Below, one piece after another: positions 25,180 through 33,506 of a DNA stretch of 64,000 nt. The notes under the pieces were generated by a model that did no database searches, was not told where the DNA came from, and was given only the letters and a program-made list of their open reading frames with translations. A program made the translations under genes and the position numbers. Position 1 is the stretch's first letter. The number at the start of each line of letters is the position of its first letter. Location of the stretch: assembly GCA_016209205.1 (NCBI GenBank), contig JACQWQ010000010.1:17810-81809 (forward strand). The letters are read 5' to 3'. Source of the DNA: Chloroflexota bacterium. Its GTDB lineage: Bacteria; Chloroflexota; Anaerolineae; UBA4142; SHND01.

Positions 25180-25499
25180 GTGAACCTCCTCGTGTAGCCA
25201 AACGATGAAACAAAGGTAAGTCGAATTTTGTCCTCCTCGACCGCTCTTTCAGGATTGACCCCAACCAGTTGCAAGAGCTCTTCATCCGGCTCAAGGTCAG
25301 GAAACTCGGTCTTGAACTCGGCAACTAAGGCTTCGAGCCGCAAGTGTTCCACCTCGACGCGTACTTTTTCCGCGCGGGTCCGATCCAACGTGGGTAGCTG
25401 CACGCGCACCTGATTGAGCATATCCAGAAAAGTCAAGGCGCTGCGGTCGAAATCTCGCCAGAGCGTTTCTGGAGTAGTTGTTTCTTTCACTGTGGGCAC
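25161..25499 (-). CDS. Small acidic protein, first gene of the PIN operon
   Basis: 112 residues from GTG 25499 with GGAG upstream. The sequence is helical and charged (LWRDFDRSALTFLDMLNQVRVQL ... EHLRLEALVAEFKTEFPDLEPDEELLQLVGVNP). No family was recognised. Its end overlaps the next gene, so it is the head of a four-gene minus-strand operon ending in the PIN toxin. Confidence 0.5.
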   Translation of the reverse strand: MPTVKETTTPETLWRDFDRSALTFLDMLNQVRVQLPTLDRTRAEKVRVEVEHLRLEALVAEFKTEFPDLEPDEELLQLVGVNPERAVEEDKIRLTFVSSFGYTRRFTCHKVR

Positions 25500-25571
25500 T
25501 ACGGTTCTCCTCTGTCAATCGATCTACAGCCATTATATCTTGCCTGTTCGCGGTTGACAAGGAGAACAGGT

Positions 25572-25624
25572 GTCAACGAATGGTGCGCCAGAGAGCGGCG
25601 CGCACGAATAAACGAATAGCGCGG
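25572..25624. repeat. Direct repeat, left of the C39 pair
   Basis: Nearly identical over ~50 bases to 26577-26630 (GTCAACGAATGGTGCGCC ... AATAAACGAATAGCGCGGG). The two copies bracket the two-gene cassette between them. Confidence 0.8.
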
Positions 25625-25698
25625 GGAACTCGAACCGTTCACTCGCATCGCACCACTGACGCGCATAGAATGCTTGCATGCCCTGCGATTTCCTTGCA

Positions 25699-25727
25699 TT
25701 GTCTTTTCTTTGTCTGAATGTTACAAT
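25699..25727 (+). promoter_or_regulatory. Promoter of the C39 pair
   Basis: TTGTCT (25699-25704), 17 bases, TACAAT (25722-25727). AGGGAGGT at 25751-25758 is the ribosome site. Confidence 0.6.
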
Positions 25728-25765
25728 ATCGCCAGTAAGGTGTACGATTCAGGGAGGTCAAAGAT

Positions 25766-26125
25766 ATGGCCAAGCAGGCAATTGTCACAGGAATAGAACT
25801 GCCTACCACTAGCCACATATCGGTCAGGATTGAGGTCAGCTCCCAGATCAATGTTTCTGGCTACATTGCCCGGCAGAAGGCGAACCGTTTCCTGATTCTG
25901 CAAGCAGGCGATCAACTGTGCGCCGGTGAGCCGGAACTAGTAGTCGGTCCTCGGGTGTACTGGCGCGTGCCCGCGCAGTTTGCTCCCTCCCGTCTGGGAC
26001 CGCTGGGCATTGCAGGACACTTGCTGGTGGATGCCGACACGGGTGAAGTGACCGTGGCTGATGGTCAAACGACGGACGACTTGATGCAGCGAGCCGAGGC
26101 GCTGTATGCACGTGCCGCATCTTGA
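25766..26125 (+). CDS. Hypothetical protein paired with the C39-like peptidase
   Basis: 119 residues with no signal peptide and no recognised family. The second half (LVVGPRVYWRVPAQFAPSRLGPLGIAGHLLVDADTGEVTVADGQT) reads like a small beta domain, with a helical C-terminus (DDLMQRAEALYARAAS). The last 20 bases overlap the next gene, so the two are coupled and probably act together. Confidence 0.6.
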   Translation: MAKQAIVTGIELPTTSHISVRIEVSSQINVSGYIARQKANRFLILQAGDQLCAGEPELVVGPRVYWRVPAQFAPSRLGPLGIAGHLLVDADTGEVTVADGQTTDDLMQRAEALYARAAS

Positions 26126-26561
26126 GCAAGAACGAGACTATAGCTGCTTGGCTGCCTGTGTCCGCATGGTGCTGGCTTTTTATGGCTCTGTGCACATCGA
26201 GGCGGAGCTGCGCGCTCTGTTCAAGACACGCCCTGGCGGCACAAGCCCAGCGCAGGTCATGTGGCGACTGCCCGAATTGGGATTCGACGCCTATGTGGAG
26301 ACCGGCTCTCAACCCATGCTCCGTAAGCATCTCGCGGCTGGGCAACCCCTTATCGTCCACGTTTGGACGCAGCCACTACCATACTGGCAGCAAGAAGCTA
26401 TTCATGCTCTAGTTCTTGTTGAGTTGACCCAAGAAAGCGTCTTGGCACACGACCCTGTCTTGCCGACTGGTCCCACTATGATCCCCCTTGACTCCTTTCT
26501 CCGCGCTTGGGCAGCCACGGATTACCTGACGATAGTCATTCAGCCCAAGCCCTCAGCGTAA
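26106..26561 (+). CDS. C39-like cysteine peptidase-fold protein
   Basis: 151 residues. QERDYSCLAACVRMVLAFYG has the catalytic-type cysteine, IHALVLVELTQESVLAHDPV the histidine and aspartate. This is the papain-like C39 fold. There is no transporter part and no signal peptide, so it is a cytoplasmic stand-alone domain that may process or bind the coupled upstream protein. Substrate unknown. Confidence 0.75.
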   Translation: MHVPHLEQERDYSCLAACVRMVLAFYGSVHIEAELRALFKTRPGGTSPAQVMWRLPELGFDAYVETGSQPMLRKHLAAGQPLIVHVWTQPLPYWQQEAIHALVLVELTQESVLAHDPVLPTGPTMIPLDSFLRAWAATDYLTIVIQPKPSA

Positions 26562-26576
26562 TATCCTCGCCATTGC

Positions 26577-26698
26577 GTCAACGAATGGTACGCCAGAGAG
26601 CGGCGCGCACGAATAAACGAATAGCGCGGGCGCGCGTCCATTCGTTTATTCGTTTATTCGTGGCGCGAACTGCGCGCCAATTCGTTGACGCCGAGTTT
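26577..26698. repeat. Direct repeat plus ATTCGTTTATTCG hairpin
   Basis: 26577-26630 repeats 25572-25624. 26638-26698 is an inverted counterpart (CATTCGTTTATTCG ... CGCCAATTCGTTGACG), so the whole block can fold. Related words appear at 28819-28865. Confidence 0.8.
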
Positions 26699-26708
26699 CA
26701 GCCAAATC

Positions 26709-26752
26709 AAAGCGCCTCGTCCCCAGCCACGGGGGACGAGGCGCTTCTTTGT
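26709..26752. terminator. Bidirectional terminator
   Basis: AGCGCCTCGTCCCC/GGGGGACGAGGCGCT stem flanked by A- and T-rich ends, between the plus-strand C39 gene and the minus-strand lipoprotein gene. Confidence 0.85.
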
Positions 26753-26816
26753 TTTGCTCACCTTCCCTGCCCGTCACAGTTGCCCATAGCACAAAGGGAA
26801 TGGCAGGGGGACTCTA

Positions 26817-27854
26817 TTATTGGAACGTCACGGACTTGATCACACCAAAGCCCTCGTGGAAGGTAGCAGGCAGTCCCATCACTGTTGTCTCTCCACTGAG
26901 GTAATAGGTGACTGCCGTCTGTCCCGCCAATTCCTTCCCACTGCGTAGAGTCAATGTAGTTTCCTTCTCACCTATCACGATTTTTGCGATATCAGCGACA
27001 GGAATCTCCAACGTAGACACGCCGATTCTTAGCTTCAAATGAACTGTCGGGTTCGTTCCTGAGAGTACAGGATACTGGTGCATCAGACACTTGGGTTCAG
27101 ATATCGTTGTTCTCGTACCGTCGTCAGTGTTTACAATCGCCGTAATATTCCCTTGTTCATCGGGAGTGAAAACGACAGAAGCGACCTTGTCGAAAGGAAC
27201 CAGAAACTCGGAAGGATATCCCTCCACGGTTATCCGCCCTTTGAGTTGGCAATCCAAAAACTCTGCGTCAGTGTATCTGCCGATTTCTCCTTCCAACCTT
27301 TCCCCGGTGAGCAAGGAGATTGCAAACTTGACGGTGTGCTCACCTTGAGCGCTGCTTCTCTCGATTGTCTTGATCTTGTCAAGCGATATCTGGATGGTGG
27401 TCGGGTCTTTGTACAACTCTAGCAGGTCGGCATCAAACGGGCGTGGGCACCCACTTATGCAAATGCCTCCTCGGCTCCAGTACTCTTCCAAACGCACGTT
27501 GGCAAGATCAAACACCGTTCCATCTTCACCCACAACGCGCGCCCTAGTGGCTGGCGTCGGCGACGGGCTTGCCGTGCCGCGAGTCGGTGTGGCTGCAGCA
27601 GCGGCTTTCGTAGTCACAGTCTCCACGGGCTTTGCTGTCGCGGTAGGTGTTGCCGCCGTACTCACCGCAGCAAAACTTGGCGTAACTGTTGGCGCTTGCG
27701 CCGCCGCCGTCAACGCCGCTTTTACAGCCGCATTCACCGTCGCCTGCACATCAGGCGTGGGCGGCGCGGGTGTGGGCGTGGTCACCGGTCGGATTTCGAC
27801 ACAGCCCACCACCAGCAGCAGCACAACCAACAGGATCCAGTTGAACTTGAACAT
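26817..27854 (-). CDS. Lipoprotein with Pro/Thr/Ala stalk and beta domain
   Basis: 345 residues from ATG 27854, chosen because GGAGGTAC precedes it and the N-terminus is then a lipoprotein signal (FKFNWILLVVLLLVVGC). Residues ~25-110 are low-complexity Pro/Thr/Ala. The remainder has repeated beta segments: ISLDKIKTIERSS, VPFDKVASVVFTP and IPVADIAKIVIGEK each end a unit, suggesting two or three related modules that sense or bind a ligand. No enzyme motif was recognised. Outer-face attachment to the membrane is expected. Confidence 0.7.
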   Translation of the reverse strand: MFKFNWILLVVLLLVVGCVEIRPVTTPTPAPPTPDVQATVNAAVKAALTAAAQAPTVTPSFAAVSTAATPTATAKPVETVTTKAAAAATPTRGTASPSPTPATRARVVGEDGTVFDLANVRLEEYWSRGGICISGCPRPFDADLLELYKDPTTIQISLDKIKTIERSSAQGEHTVKFAISLLTGERLEGEIGRYTDAEFLDCQLKGRITVEGYPSEFLVPFDKVASVVFTPDEQGNITAIVNTDDGTRTTISEPKCLMHQYPVLSGTNPTVHLKLRIGVSTLEIPVADIAKIVIGEKETTLTLRSGKELAGQTAVTYYLSGETTVMGLPATFHEGFGVIKSVTFQ

Positions 27855-28046
27855 CGTCGTACCTCCTTCCAGTTCACCGCCTATGCGGCGCCTTGCTTTT
27901 CTGGCATCAGCATAGCACACACGCGGGTACAAGTCTTTACCGGATCATTACCATTCGTTGCCGTTTCATTGCGGTTTGAAAATCTGTCAGCGGATAGGAA
28001 GAGATGATGCGTCATCACGCATGGCGCGTAGGATGAGCAGTGTGCG

Positions 28047-28793
28047 TTAGGCGGTGTCGAAAATGTGCGGCAGGTCTTGTGCGGCGATGCCGATGCCCTC
28101 GTCCGCGACGCGCACGCACAGCCGGTCTTGTTCTTCCTGCACGCTGATGATCACTTGACCGCCCGTAGGTTTCGAGTACTTGATGCCATTGTCCACCAAA
28201 TTCAACAGCGTTTGGCGCAAGCGGTCGCGGTCGCCCAACACCCGCGCCGGGCGTTCGGGACCGATATAGCGCAAGCGCACTTGTCGCGCGTCGGCGATTT
28301 CAGAAAGCGCCATGATCACATCCTCGATCACGCCCTTGAGATTGACCGGCTCGCGCACCAGCGGCGCGTCGGGCGTCTCCAAGTGAGACAGCAGGCGCAG
28401 GTTCTCAGTCAGTCGCGTCAGCCGCCGCACTTCAGCCGCGATGAGCGCGTGATACTGGCGCCAGCGCGCTTGTTCGTCCAACGCGCAGCTCGCCAAATTG
28501 TCGAGGTTGGTCTGAATGTTTTGCAGGGGGTTGGATACTTCGTGGGAGATGTTGTGAATAAAGTGGTGATACGCTGCGCGGGTGGATGCCGCTTGCGCTG
28601 CTTGTTCCGCGTGCGCGGCGATTTGCGCGCGCAAATCCTTGATCTCGTTCGAGAGACGATCGGGGCGGGCAGACCAGCGGCGGTAGCCCACGACCGCGCC
28701 GGCGGCGAGTGCGATCAGCGCGAGCGCGAGGAGGGGCAGCAGGAGGAACGGCGCGCGGATGGTGATTTCCATCCAGGAATCCGGTGACGGCAT
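28047..28793 (-). CDS. Sensor histidine kinase lacking the C-terminal G2 box
   Basis: 248 residues with one N-terminal membrane segment (~12-35), a short coiled linker and HNISHEVSNPLQ (H-box, phospho-acceptor His). The N-box LLNLVDNGIKYSKP, G1 VADEGIGIAAQDL and F-box HIFD follow; then the chain stops at FDTA. The ATP-lid G2 motif (GxGLGL) is missing, and downstream bases show no trace of it in any frame. Strong ribosome site AGGAGG. Follows the response regulator gene in the same direction. Confidence 0.8.
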   Translation of the reverse strand: MPSPDSWMEITIRAPFLLLPLLALALIALAAGAVVGYRRWSARPDRLSNEIKDLRAQIAAHAEQAAQAASTRAAYHHFIHNISHEVSNPLQNIQTNLDNLASCALDEQARWRQYHALIAAEVRRLTRLTENLRLLSHLETPDAPLVREPVNLKGVIEDVIMALSEIADARQVRLRYIGPERPARVLGDRDRLRQTLLNLVDNGIKYSKPTGGQVIISVQEEQDRLCVRVADEGIGIAAQDLPHIFDTA

Positions 28794-28818
28794 AATTGCC
28801 TCCTACAACGTCTTTGCG

Positions 28819-28865
28819 TTCATTCGTTTATTCGTTTATTCGTTTATTCGTTTATTCGTTTACAT
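28819..28865. repeat. ATTCGTTTATTCG tandem repeat
   Basis: Four head-to-tail ATTCGTTT units. They overlap the last codons of the response regulator, whose stop is formed by the repeat. Confidence 0.8.
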
Positions 28866-29580
28866 TCGTTGACACCTTGAAACGATAACCCACGCCGTGC
28901 ACCGATTGGATATAGCGCGGATTGCCGGGGTCTGGCTCGATCTTGGCGCGCAGTTTCGCCACACAGGTATTCACCGCGGCGTCAGAAACGTCCAATCCCG
29001 CCTCGTCGTATTCCCAAACCGCATCCAGCAGGTCCGCCCGCGCGCACGCCGCGCCCGGACGTTGGGCGAGATATTTCAACAGTTCAAATTCGAGGCGTGT
29101 CAGGTGGACCTCGCGCCCGCCGCGTTCTACCAATCGTCGGTCGAAATGGATGCGCAAATAATCGTCCACGACGAACCAGCCCGCCGCATCACCGCGCGCC
29201 TGTTGGGCTTGAATGCGGCGCAAGAGCGCGCGAACTTGCGCCAGCAGCTCGCGCGTCTCGAACGGCTTGGTGAGATAGACATCCGCGCCCAGTTCCAAGC
29301 CCACCACGCGGTCGAGCGTCTCTTTTTTGATGCCCGAGATCATGACGATGCCGACCGCCGATCCGACGCGCTGCCGGACCGTTCTGCAGACCTCCAGTCC
29401 GTCCAGGTGCGGCAGCTGGACGTCGAGGATGATCAAGTCGGGGTTGACTTGGTTCAGCGCCGCCAGCGCGCGGGCTCCATCTTCAGCTGTAGTAACGTCG
29501 AATCCTTCGCGCTCGAAATACTCTTGAAGCGACGCGCGTAAGGAGGTCTCATCTTCGACGATGAGCAGTTTCGCTTTCAT
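28852..29580 (-). CDS. OmpR/PhoB-family response regulator
   Basis: 242 residues. The receiver domain (LLIVEDE, ILDVQLPHLDG with the phosphorylated Asp, MISG, LTKPFE) comes first, followed by a winged-helix DNA-binding domain (LTRLEFELLKYLAQRPGAACARADLLDAVWEY ... VNTCVAKLRAKIEPDPGNPRYIQSVHGVGYRF). ATG 29580 gives the standard start; an upstream extension is possible but unlikely. Its partner kinase follows directly but is truncated. The target genes are unknown. Confidence 0.88.
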   Translation of the reverse strand: MKAKLLIVEDETSLRASLQEYFEREGFDVTTAEDGARALAALNQVNPDLIILDVQLPHLDGLEVCRTVRQRVGSAVGIVMISGIKKETLDRVVGLELGADVYLTKPFETRELLAQVRALLRRIQAQQARGDAAGWFVVDDYLRIHFDRRLVERGGREVHLTRLEFELLKYLAQRPGAACARADLLDAVWEYDEAGLDVSDAAVNTCVAKLRAKIEPDPGNPRYIQSVHGVGYRFKVSTNVNE

Positions 29581-29634
29581 AAACCCCGCCCAGCCGCGGC
29601 AATGACGGGTGACGAACGGCGCGTCACCCGCCAC

Positions 29635-31065
29635 TCAATACACCAGCTCCTCCGCGAAATGATCCTCGTGCTTGTCCAGATGCTTTTCGCAAATCACTAC
29701 TCGTCGCTGTTGCCGGTTCGAGCATTCGATGCAGATCCACTCGGCGATTTCCTGCTTGCCGCGCTTTTTGCACTCCTCGCAATAATGGTAGCGCGGCTCG
29801 TTCTGTTCAACCACCCGCGGGTACTTGGCGCTCGCCTCGCGCGGCGTGATGGCTTCCAGTTTGAGAATGTGCTGGATGTTATCGCCAAAGTCATACGTGT
29901 AAGACAGTTCATCGCCGGGCTCTAGCCCCAATTCTCCGACCAACCACTCGTCGCCCGCGCCGCCGCCAAATGGATTGTGGTCGCCTAGCCCGCGCCGGTC
30001 TGCATCCCGATCAGTGCCCAGGTAGAACTCGCTCAGATGGTCGCTCAAATCGTGACCAAACGCCGCGCGCATCTCCCGGTCAAGTTCCCGCAGCAGCTGA
30101 TCGCCGCGAATTTCGATGTGCCGCCACAGGTTTTTGTTGTGACGAAAAGCTGCCCAGAAGCGGTAAACCTTCTGGGCAAGTTCCTTGCGCGGCGGACGTT
30201 TGCGCGCGGAACGCCGCGGCGCTTCCAAGAGATCCAAAAAGTCTGACTCGTCCAGACCCAGCGCCTGGTAAATCTGGTCGGACCGTGTGGCGACTTGTAC
30301 CCACCGGTTCTGCCATTTGAAACGCGTAGTATCACGCAGAATCGTCTCTAGCGCATCGGGGGGGCAAGGATCGTGATAATGCCCCTGTGCCAGCAGTCGT
30401 GCAGCCACGTCAGTGAGCAGAGCGCCGCGGCGCCGCGACTTGAGAACCGCGGAGGCGGCATCAGCCACCGCGCGGTTGCGCGCGGCGAGCCGCGCTTTGT
30501 CGCGCCGGGCGTGCGGCTCGAACGTGAGGCGACAGTGTCGCGCCTCCGCGTCCACCAGCTCGACGATGAGCGCGTCCTCCGCGCGCGCCTTCTGGCTTGC
30601 GAGCCAGGTCCACAGCGCAGGCGCTCCACGCGTCCCCCAGATCATCCGCCAATGTCGCTCGCCCAGAGCTTCCGGGATCAGCGTGAGGGTTGTCCCGTCG
30701 GGCAGCTCCGCCGTCACTTGCGCCGGGTCTTTTGGCATACCTCGATCAATCTGATCGGGCCACAGTGCCGTCACCATCTCCCACTCGAAGAGAAGATGAC
30801 GCTTTTGCAAACCCTCTTGCGACAGCGGCTGACGCAGGATCGCGCCCTGCAAAAGCACCGGGAACCAGGCGTAGCGACCGTCGGCGGTGCGCTGCACCAT
30901 GTACGACTTGGTAAGGTTATTCAGCCCCGCTTTCAGGTCCGCCGTGTTCATGGGACGCAGCGCCTGCGTTGCGTCCAACAGTTCGTCAATGGTCAAAGGT
31001 CGTCGCGCCTGTACCAGCGCTTGCAGAATGGCTTGCGAGCGCGGCAAGCCATGAATTTTAGGCAT
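29635..31065 (-). CDS. PRiA4-ORF3-like protein with N-terminal helical domains
   Basis: 476 residues. The C-terminal ~140 match the plasmid pRiA4b ORF-3 family (LSEFYLGTD, ELGLEPGDELSYTYDFGDNIQHILKLEAI), followed by a metal-ligand-like tail with YHYCEECKKRG and WICIECSN. The N-terminal ~100 residues resemble a winged-helix module (SQAILQALVQARRPLTIDELLDATQAL). The combination suggests a nucleic-acid-binding protein, but the family has no established activity. It ends 54 bases before the response regulator start. Confidence 0.7.
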   Translation of the reverse strand: MPKIHGLPRSQAILQALVQARRPLTIDELLDATQALRPMNTADLKAGLNNLTKSYMVQRTADGRYAWFPVLLQGAILRQPLSQEGLQKRHLLFEWEMVTALWPDQIDRGMPKDPAQVTAELPDGTTLTLIPEALGERHWRMIWGTRGAPALWTWLASQKARAEDALIVELVDAEARHCRLTFEPHARRDKARLAARNRAVADAASAVLKSRRRGALLTDVAARLLAQGHYHDPCPPDALETILRDTTRFKWQNRWVQVATRSDQIYQALGLDESDFLDLLEAPRRSARKRPPRKELAQKVYRFWAAFRHNKNLWRHIEIRGDQLLRELDREMRAAFGHDLSDHLSEFYLGTDRDADRRGLGDHNPFGGGAGDEWLVGELGLEPGDELSYTYDFGDNIQHILKLEAITPREASAKYPRVVEQNEPRYHYCEECKKRGKQEIAEWICIECSNRQQRRVVICEKHLDKHEDHFAEELVY

Positions 31066-31096
31066 AGGTCGTTTTCCTTCGTTTTGCGCAATTCCC

Positions 31097-31489
31097 TTAC
31101 CTCAACCCTAATTTCGCGCGCACGAACGCGCGCACGCGTTTCATCGCCGCGATTGCTTCTTTCACATCATCGGCTGCGGCAGACAGCCCCGGATACCGAA
31201 TTTCGGAACCCCACCGATTCAGCAGAATGGCATCATCCTCGATCAATTGAAAATCGTCGTCTACATCCTGACAACGTCTTCGCAAATCTGTGAGGTCGTG
31301 GCGGAAACGGAATGGCTTTTTGTGCAGCACGAGAAATGCTTTCAAGTATTTTTCAATGCACTGCGCGCAATCGTACACTACCTTGTCGGGCAGCGGGTCT
31401 TTTCGACGCTGCGCGAGATCGAGCGCGCCTTTCCAGTCCATTTCGGCTTTGGCGACCCAATCGTGCACGGTGATGGTCTCGCCGGTCAT
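31097..31489 (-). CDS. HEPN-domain protein of an MNT-HEPN pair
   Basis: 130 residues of all-helical HEPN type: WVAKAEMDWKGALDLA, CAQCIEKYLKAFLVLHKKPFRFRHDLTDLRRRC (with the R..H active-site region) and the long C-terminal helix DDVKEAIAAMKRVRAFVRAKL. In known pairs HEPN is an RNase toxin and the nucleotidyltransferase neutralises it by AMPylation. The ATG lies inside the upstream gene, so they are tightly coupled. Confidence 0.82.
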   Translation of the reverse strand: MTGETITVHDWVAKAEMDWKGALDLAQRRKDPLPDKVVYDCAQCIEKYLKAFLVLHKKPFRFRHDLTDLRRRCQDVDDDFQLIEDDAILLNRWGSEIRYPGLSAAADDVKEAIAAMKRVRAFVRAKLGLR

Positions 31490-31841
31490 ATAGGATTCTC
31501 CCTTTTTGATTGATCTCTGTCATGAAGATATCGCCCAGCGCAAGGCGGTGTCTTAATTCTTGCGGGGTACGCACGATAATGTCCATTGCAAAACGGCGGT
31601 TGGAAAACAGTTTGTCAATCGCCATCGCATTCTCGATGGAGCGTTGGCGACTTTTCATCACCACCAACAAATCAATATCGCTGTCCAGCGTCGGTTCGCC
31701 ATACGCGTACGAGCCAAAGAGAATGATCTTTTCGGGATCAACTGCCTCGACGATACGTTTTGTAATGGCGCGCAGCAGCTCGCGCGTCACCAACGTCTCG
31801 CCGCGAAATTCTTCAATCACCCGCGTTGAATCGCGTCCCAT
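31353..31841 (-). CDS. Minimal nucleotidyltransferase (MNT antitoxin)
   Basis: 162 residues. IILFGSYAYGEPTLDSDIDLLVV is the GSx10DxD signature of pol-beta-type nucleotidyltransferases, and the family part ends near GRILYDR (about residue 118). The final ~45 residues (RDHHRARLGRQSRNG...) cover the HEPN gene in another frame, so an unusual 137-base overlap exists. MntA-type antitoxins add AMP to their HEPN toxin. Confidence 0.8.
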   Translation of the reverse strand: MGRDSTRVIEEFRGETLVTRELLRAITKRIVEAVDPEKIILFGSYAYGEPTLDSDIDLLVVMKSRQRSIENAMAIDKLFSNRRFAMDIIVRTPQELRHRLALGDIFMTEINQKGRILYDRRDHHRARLGRQSRNGLERRARSRAASKRPAARQGSVRLRAVH

Positions 31842-31844
31842 CCC

Positions 31845-31875
31845 TTCACCTGTCTACCTGTTTACTGTCTACTGT
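31845..31875. repeat. TGTTTACTGTCTACTGTCTACTG repeat
   Basis: A short tandem stretch between the MNT start and the CBS-like gene end, of the same style as the other simple repeats. Confidence 0.6.
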
Positions 31876-33318
31876 CTACTGCACACGTCCCGCGAGATAC
31901 TCGATCAGATCAATCTTGCTCACAATCCCCGTCACCTTGTCCTCTTCGCACACCACCGCGACTTTGCCGTGACGGAAGACCTCGGACAAGACGGCGAGCG
32001 AAGTTTCGGGACCGATCACTTCGGCGGATTCGTTGTCAATAATATCTTCAATCGTCTCGTCCACCACGTGCGCGTGGTCGGAGCCGAGCAAGTGATTGAG
32101 CAAATCCACTTCTGTCACCATCCCCGCATAACAGCCCTCTTCATCCACGACCGGCAATTGCGAAATGTTGTGCTGCTTCATGCGCGCGATGACGTCGGTT
32201 TTCAAATCGCGTTTGTGCGCGGTGATGACGCCCATTCGCTTGGTCGCCAAAATATCTTCGACGCGCCCCTCCGCGAGCGGCACATCGAGCATTCGGTTTT
32301 CACGCATCCAGTTGTCGTTAAACACTTTGGACAAATAGCGCGAACCCGAATCGGGCAAAATGACGACGACCGTTTTGTCTGCGTCCAAATTTTTTGCGAT
32401 TTGCAGCGCGGCGTAGACTGCCGTGCCCGACGAGCCGCCGCAAAACAATCCTTCTTCGCGCACCAACCGCCGCGTCATCAAAAATGATTCGCGGTCGCCC
32501 ACTTGCAAAACATCGTCCACGTATCGCAGATCCAACGCCGTCGGCAAAAAATCTTCGCCGATGCCTTCGATCTTGTACACCTTCGGAAACGCGCCCGGTG
32601 GAACGACACCGCCCGCTTTGAAAACGTCATACAGCAGCGAACCGATTGGGTCAACGCCAATGACCTTGACGTGTGGATTCTGTTCCTTCAAGTATTTACC
32701 CGTGCCTGTTATCGTGCCGCCCGTGCCCATGCCGCAGACGAGGTAATCTATTCTGCCCTGCGTCTGGTTCCAGATTTCAGGACCCGTCGTCAAATAATGC
32801 GCTTCGGGATTCGCAGGGTTCCAGTATTGTCCTGCCAGAATCGTGTTGGGCGTTTCTTCGGACAAACGTTTTGAAACTGAATAGTACGAGCTCGGGTCGT
32901 CCGGTTCGACGGCGGTCGGCGTAATGACGACGCGCGCGCCGAACGCGCGCAGCAGGCGAATTTTTTCTTCACTCATTTTATCGGGCATGACAAAAACACA
33001 TTTGTATCCTTTGATCGCCGCCACAATCGCCAGCCCGACGCCCGTGTTGCCGCTCGTGCCTTCGACAATCGTGCCGCCGGGTTTTAATGTGCCTTGACGC
33101 TCCGCGCGCTCGATCATGCCCAGACCGATGCGGTCTTTGACCGAACCACCGGGATTCATAAATTCGAGTTTGGCGTACACTTGCGCGCGAATGCCGCGCG
33201 TCACTTTGTTCAATTTCACCAGCGGCGTATTGCCGATAGCTTGCACTACATCGTCATAGACACGTAAATTTCCATCGGACAAAATTTTTTCGTTGGATAC
33301 ACTTATTAGGTTAGACAT
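31876..33318 (-). CDS. Cystathionine beta-synthase-like PLP enzyme with CBS pair
   Basis: 480 residues. The PLP lysine is in PGGSVKDRIG (about Lys61), with EGTSGNTGVGLA for the cofactor phosphate and GTGGTITGTGKYL. Residues ~345-480 are two CBS domains (MGVITAHKRDLKTDVIARMKQHNISQLPVVDEEG ... VIGPETSLAVLSEVFRHGKVAVVCEEDKVTGIVSKIDLIEYL) that typically bind adenosyl ligands. It condenses serine or O-acetylserine with homocysteine or sulfide; which one is not decided by sequence. ATG 33318 follows GAGGTGATCACG. Confidence 0.9.
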   Translation of the reverse strand: MSNLISVSNEKILSDGNLRVYDDVVQAIGNTPLVKLNKVTRGIRAQVYAKLEFMNPGGSVKDRIGLGMIERAERQGTLKPGGTIVEGTSGNTGVGLAIVAAIKGYKCVFVMPDKMSEEKIRLLRAFGARVVITPTAVEPDDPSSYYSVSKRLSEETPNTILAGQYWNPANPEAHYLTTGPEIWNQTQGRIDYLVCGMGTGGTITGTGKYLKEQNPHVKVIGVDPIGSLLYDVFKAGGVVPPGAFPKVYKIEGIGEDFLPTALDLRYVDDVLQVGDRESFLMTRRLVREEGLFCGGSSGTAVYAALQIAKNLDADKTVVVILPDSGSRYLSKVFNDNWMRENRMLDVPLAEGRVEDILATKRMGVITAHKRDLKTDVIARMKQHNISQLPVVDEEGCYAGMVTEVDLLNHLLGSDHAHVVDETIEDIIDNESAEVIGPETSLAVLSEVFRHGKVAVVCEEDKVTGIVSKIDLIEYLAGRVQ

Positions 33319-33428
33319 CGTGATCACCTCGAAAAAGATGAAGGATAAAAGAAAAAGTCTTGATTCATCTCTCATCCTTCACCCTTCATTTAGAGTATAG
33401 CACCCGGCGGCGAGAGGCAGCTAAAAGG

Positions 33429-33461
33429 AAAAGCCACATGCATTTTCCGCATGTGGCTTGT
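33429..33461 (-). terminator. Terminator of the small secreted protein gene
   Basis: AAGCCACATGC/GCATGTGGCTT stem. On the minus strand it is followed by TTTTCCTTTT. Confidence 0.75.
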
Positions 33462-33506
33462 TCCTCACTGGCTTGCACCAACGAGCAACCCAACCCTTCC
33501 TTGTAA

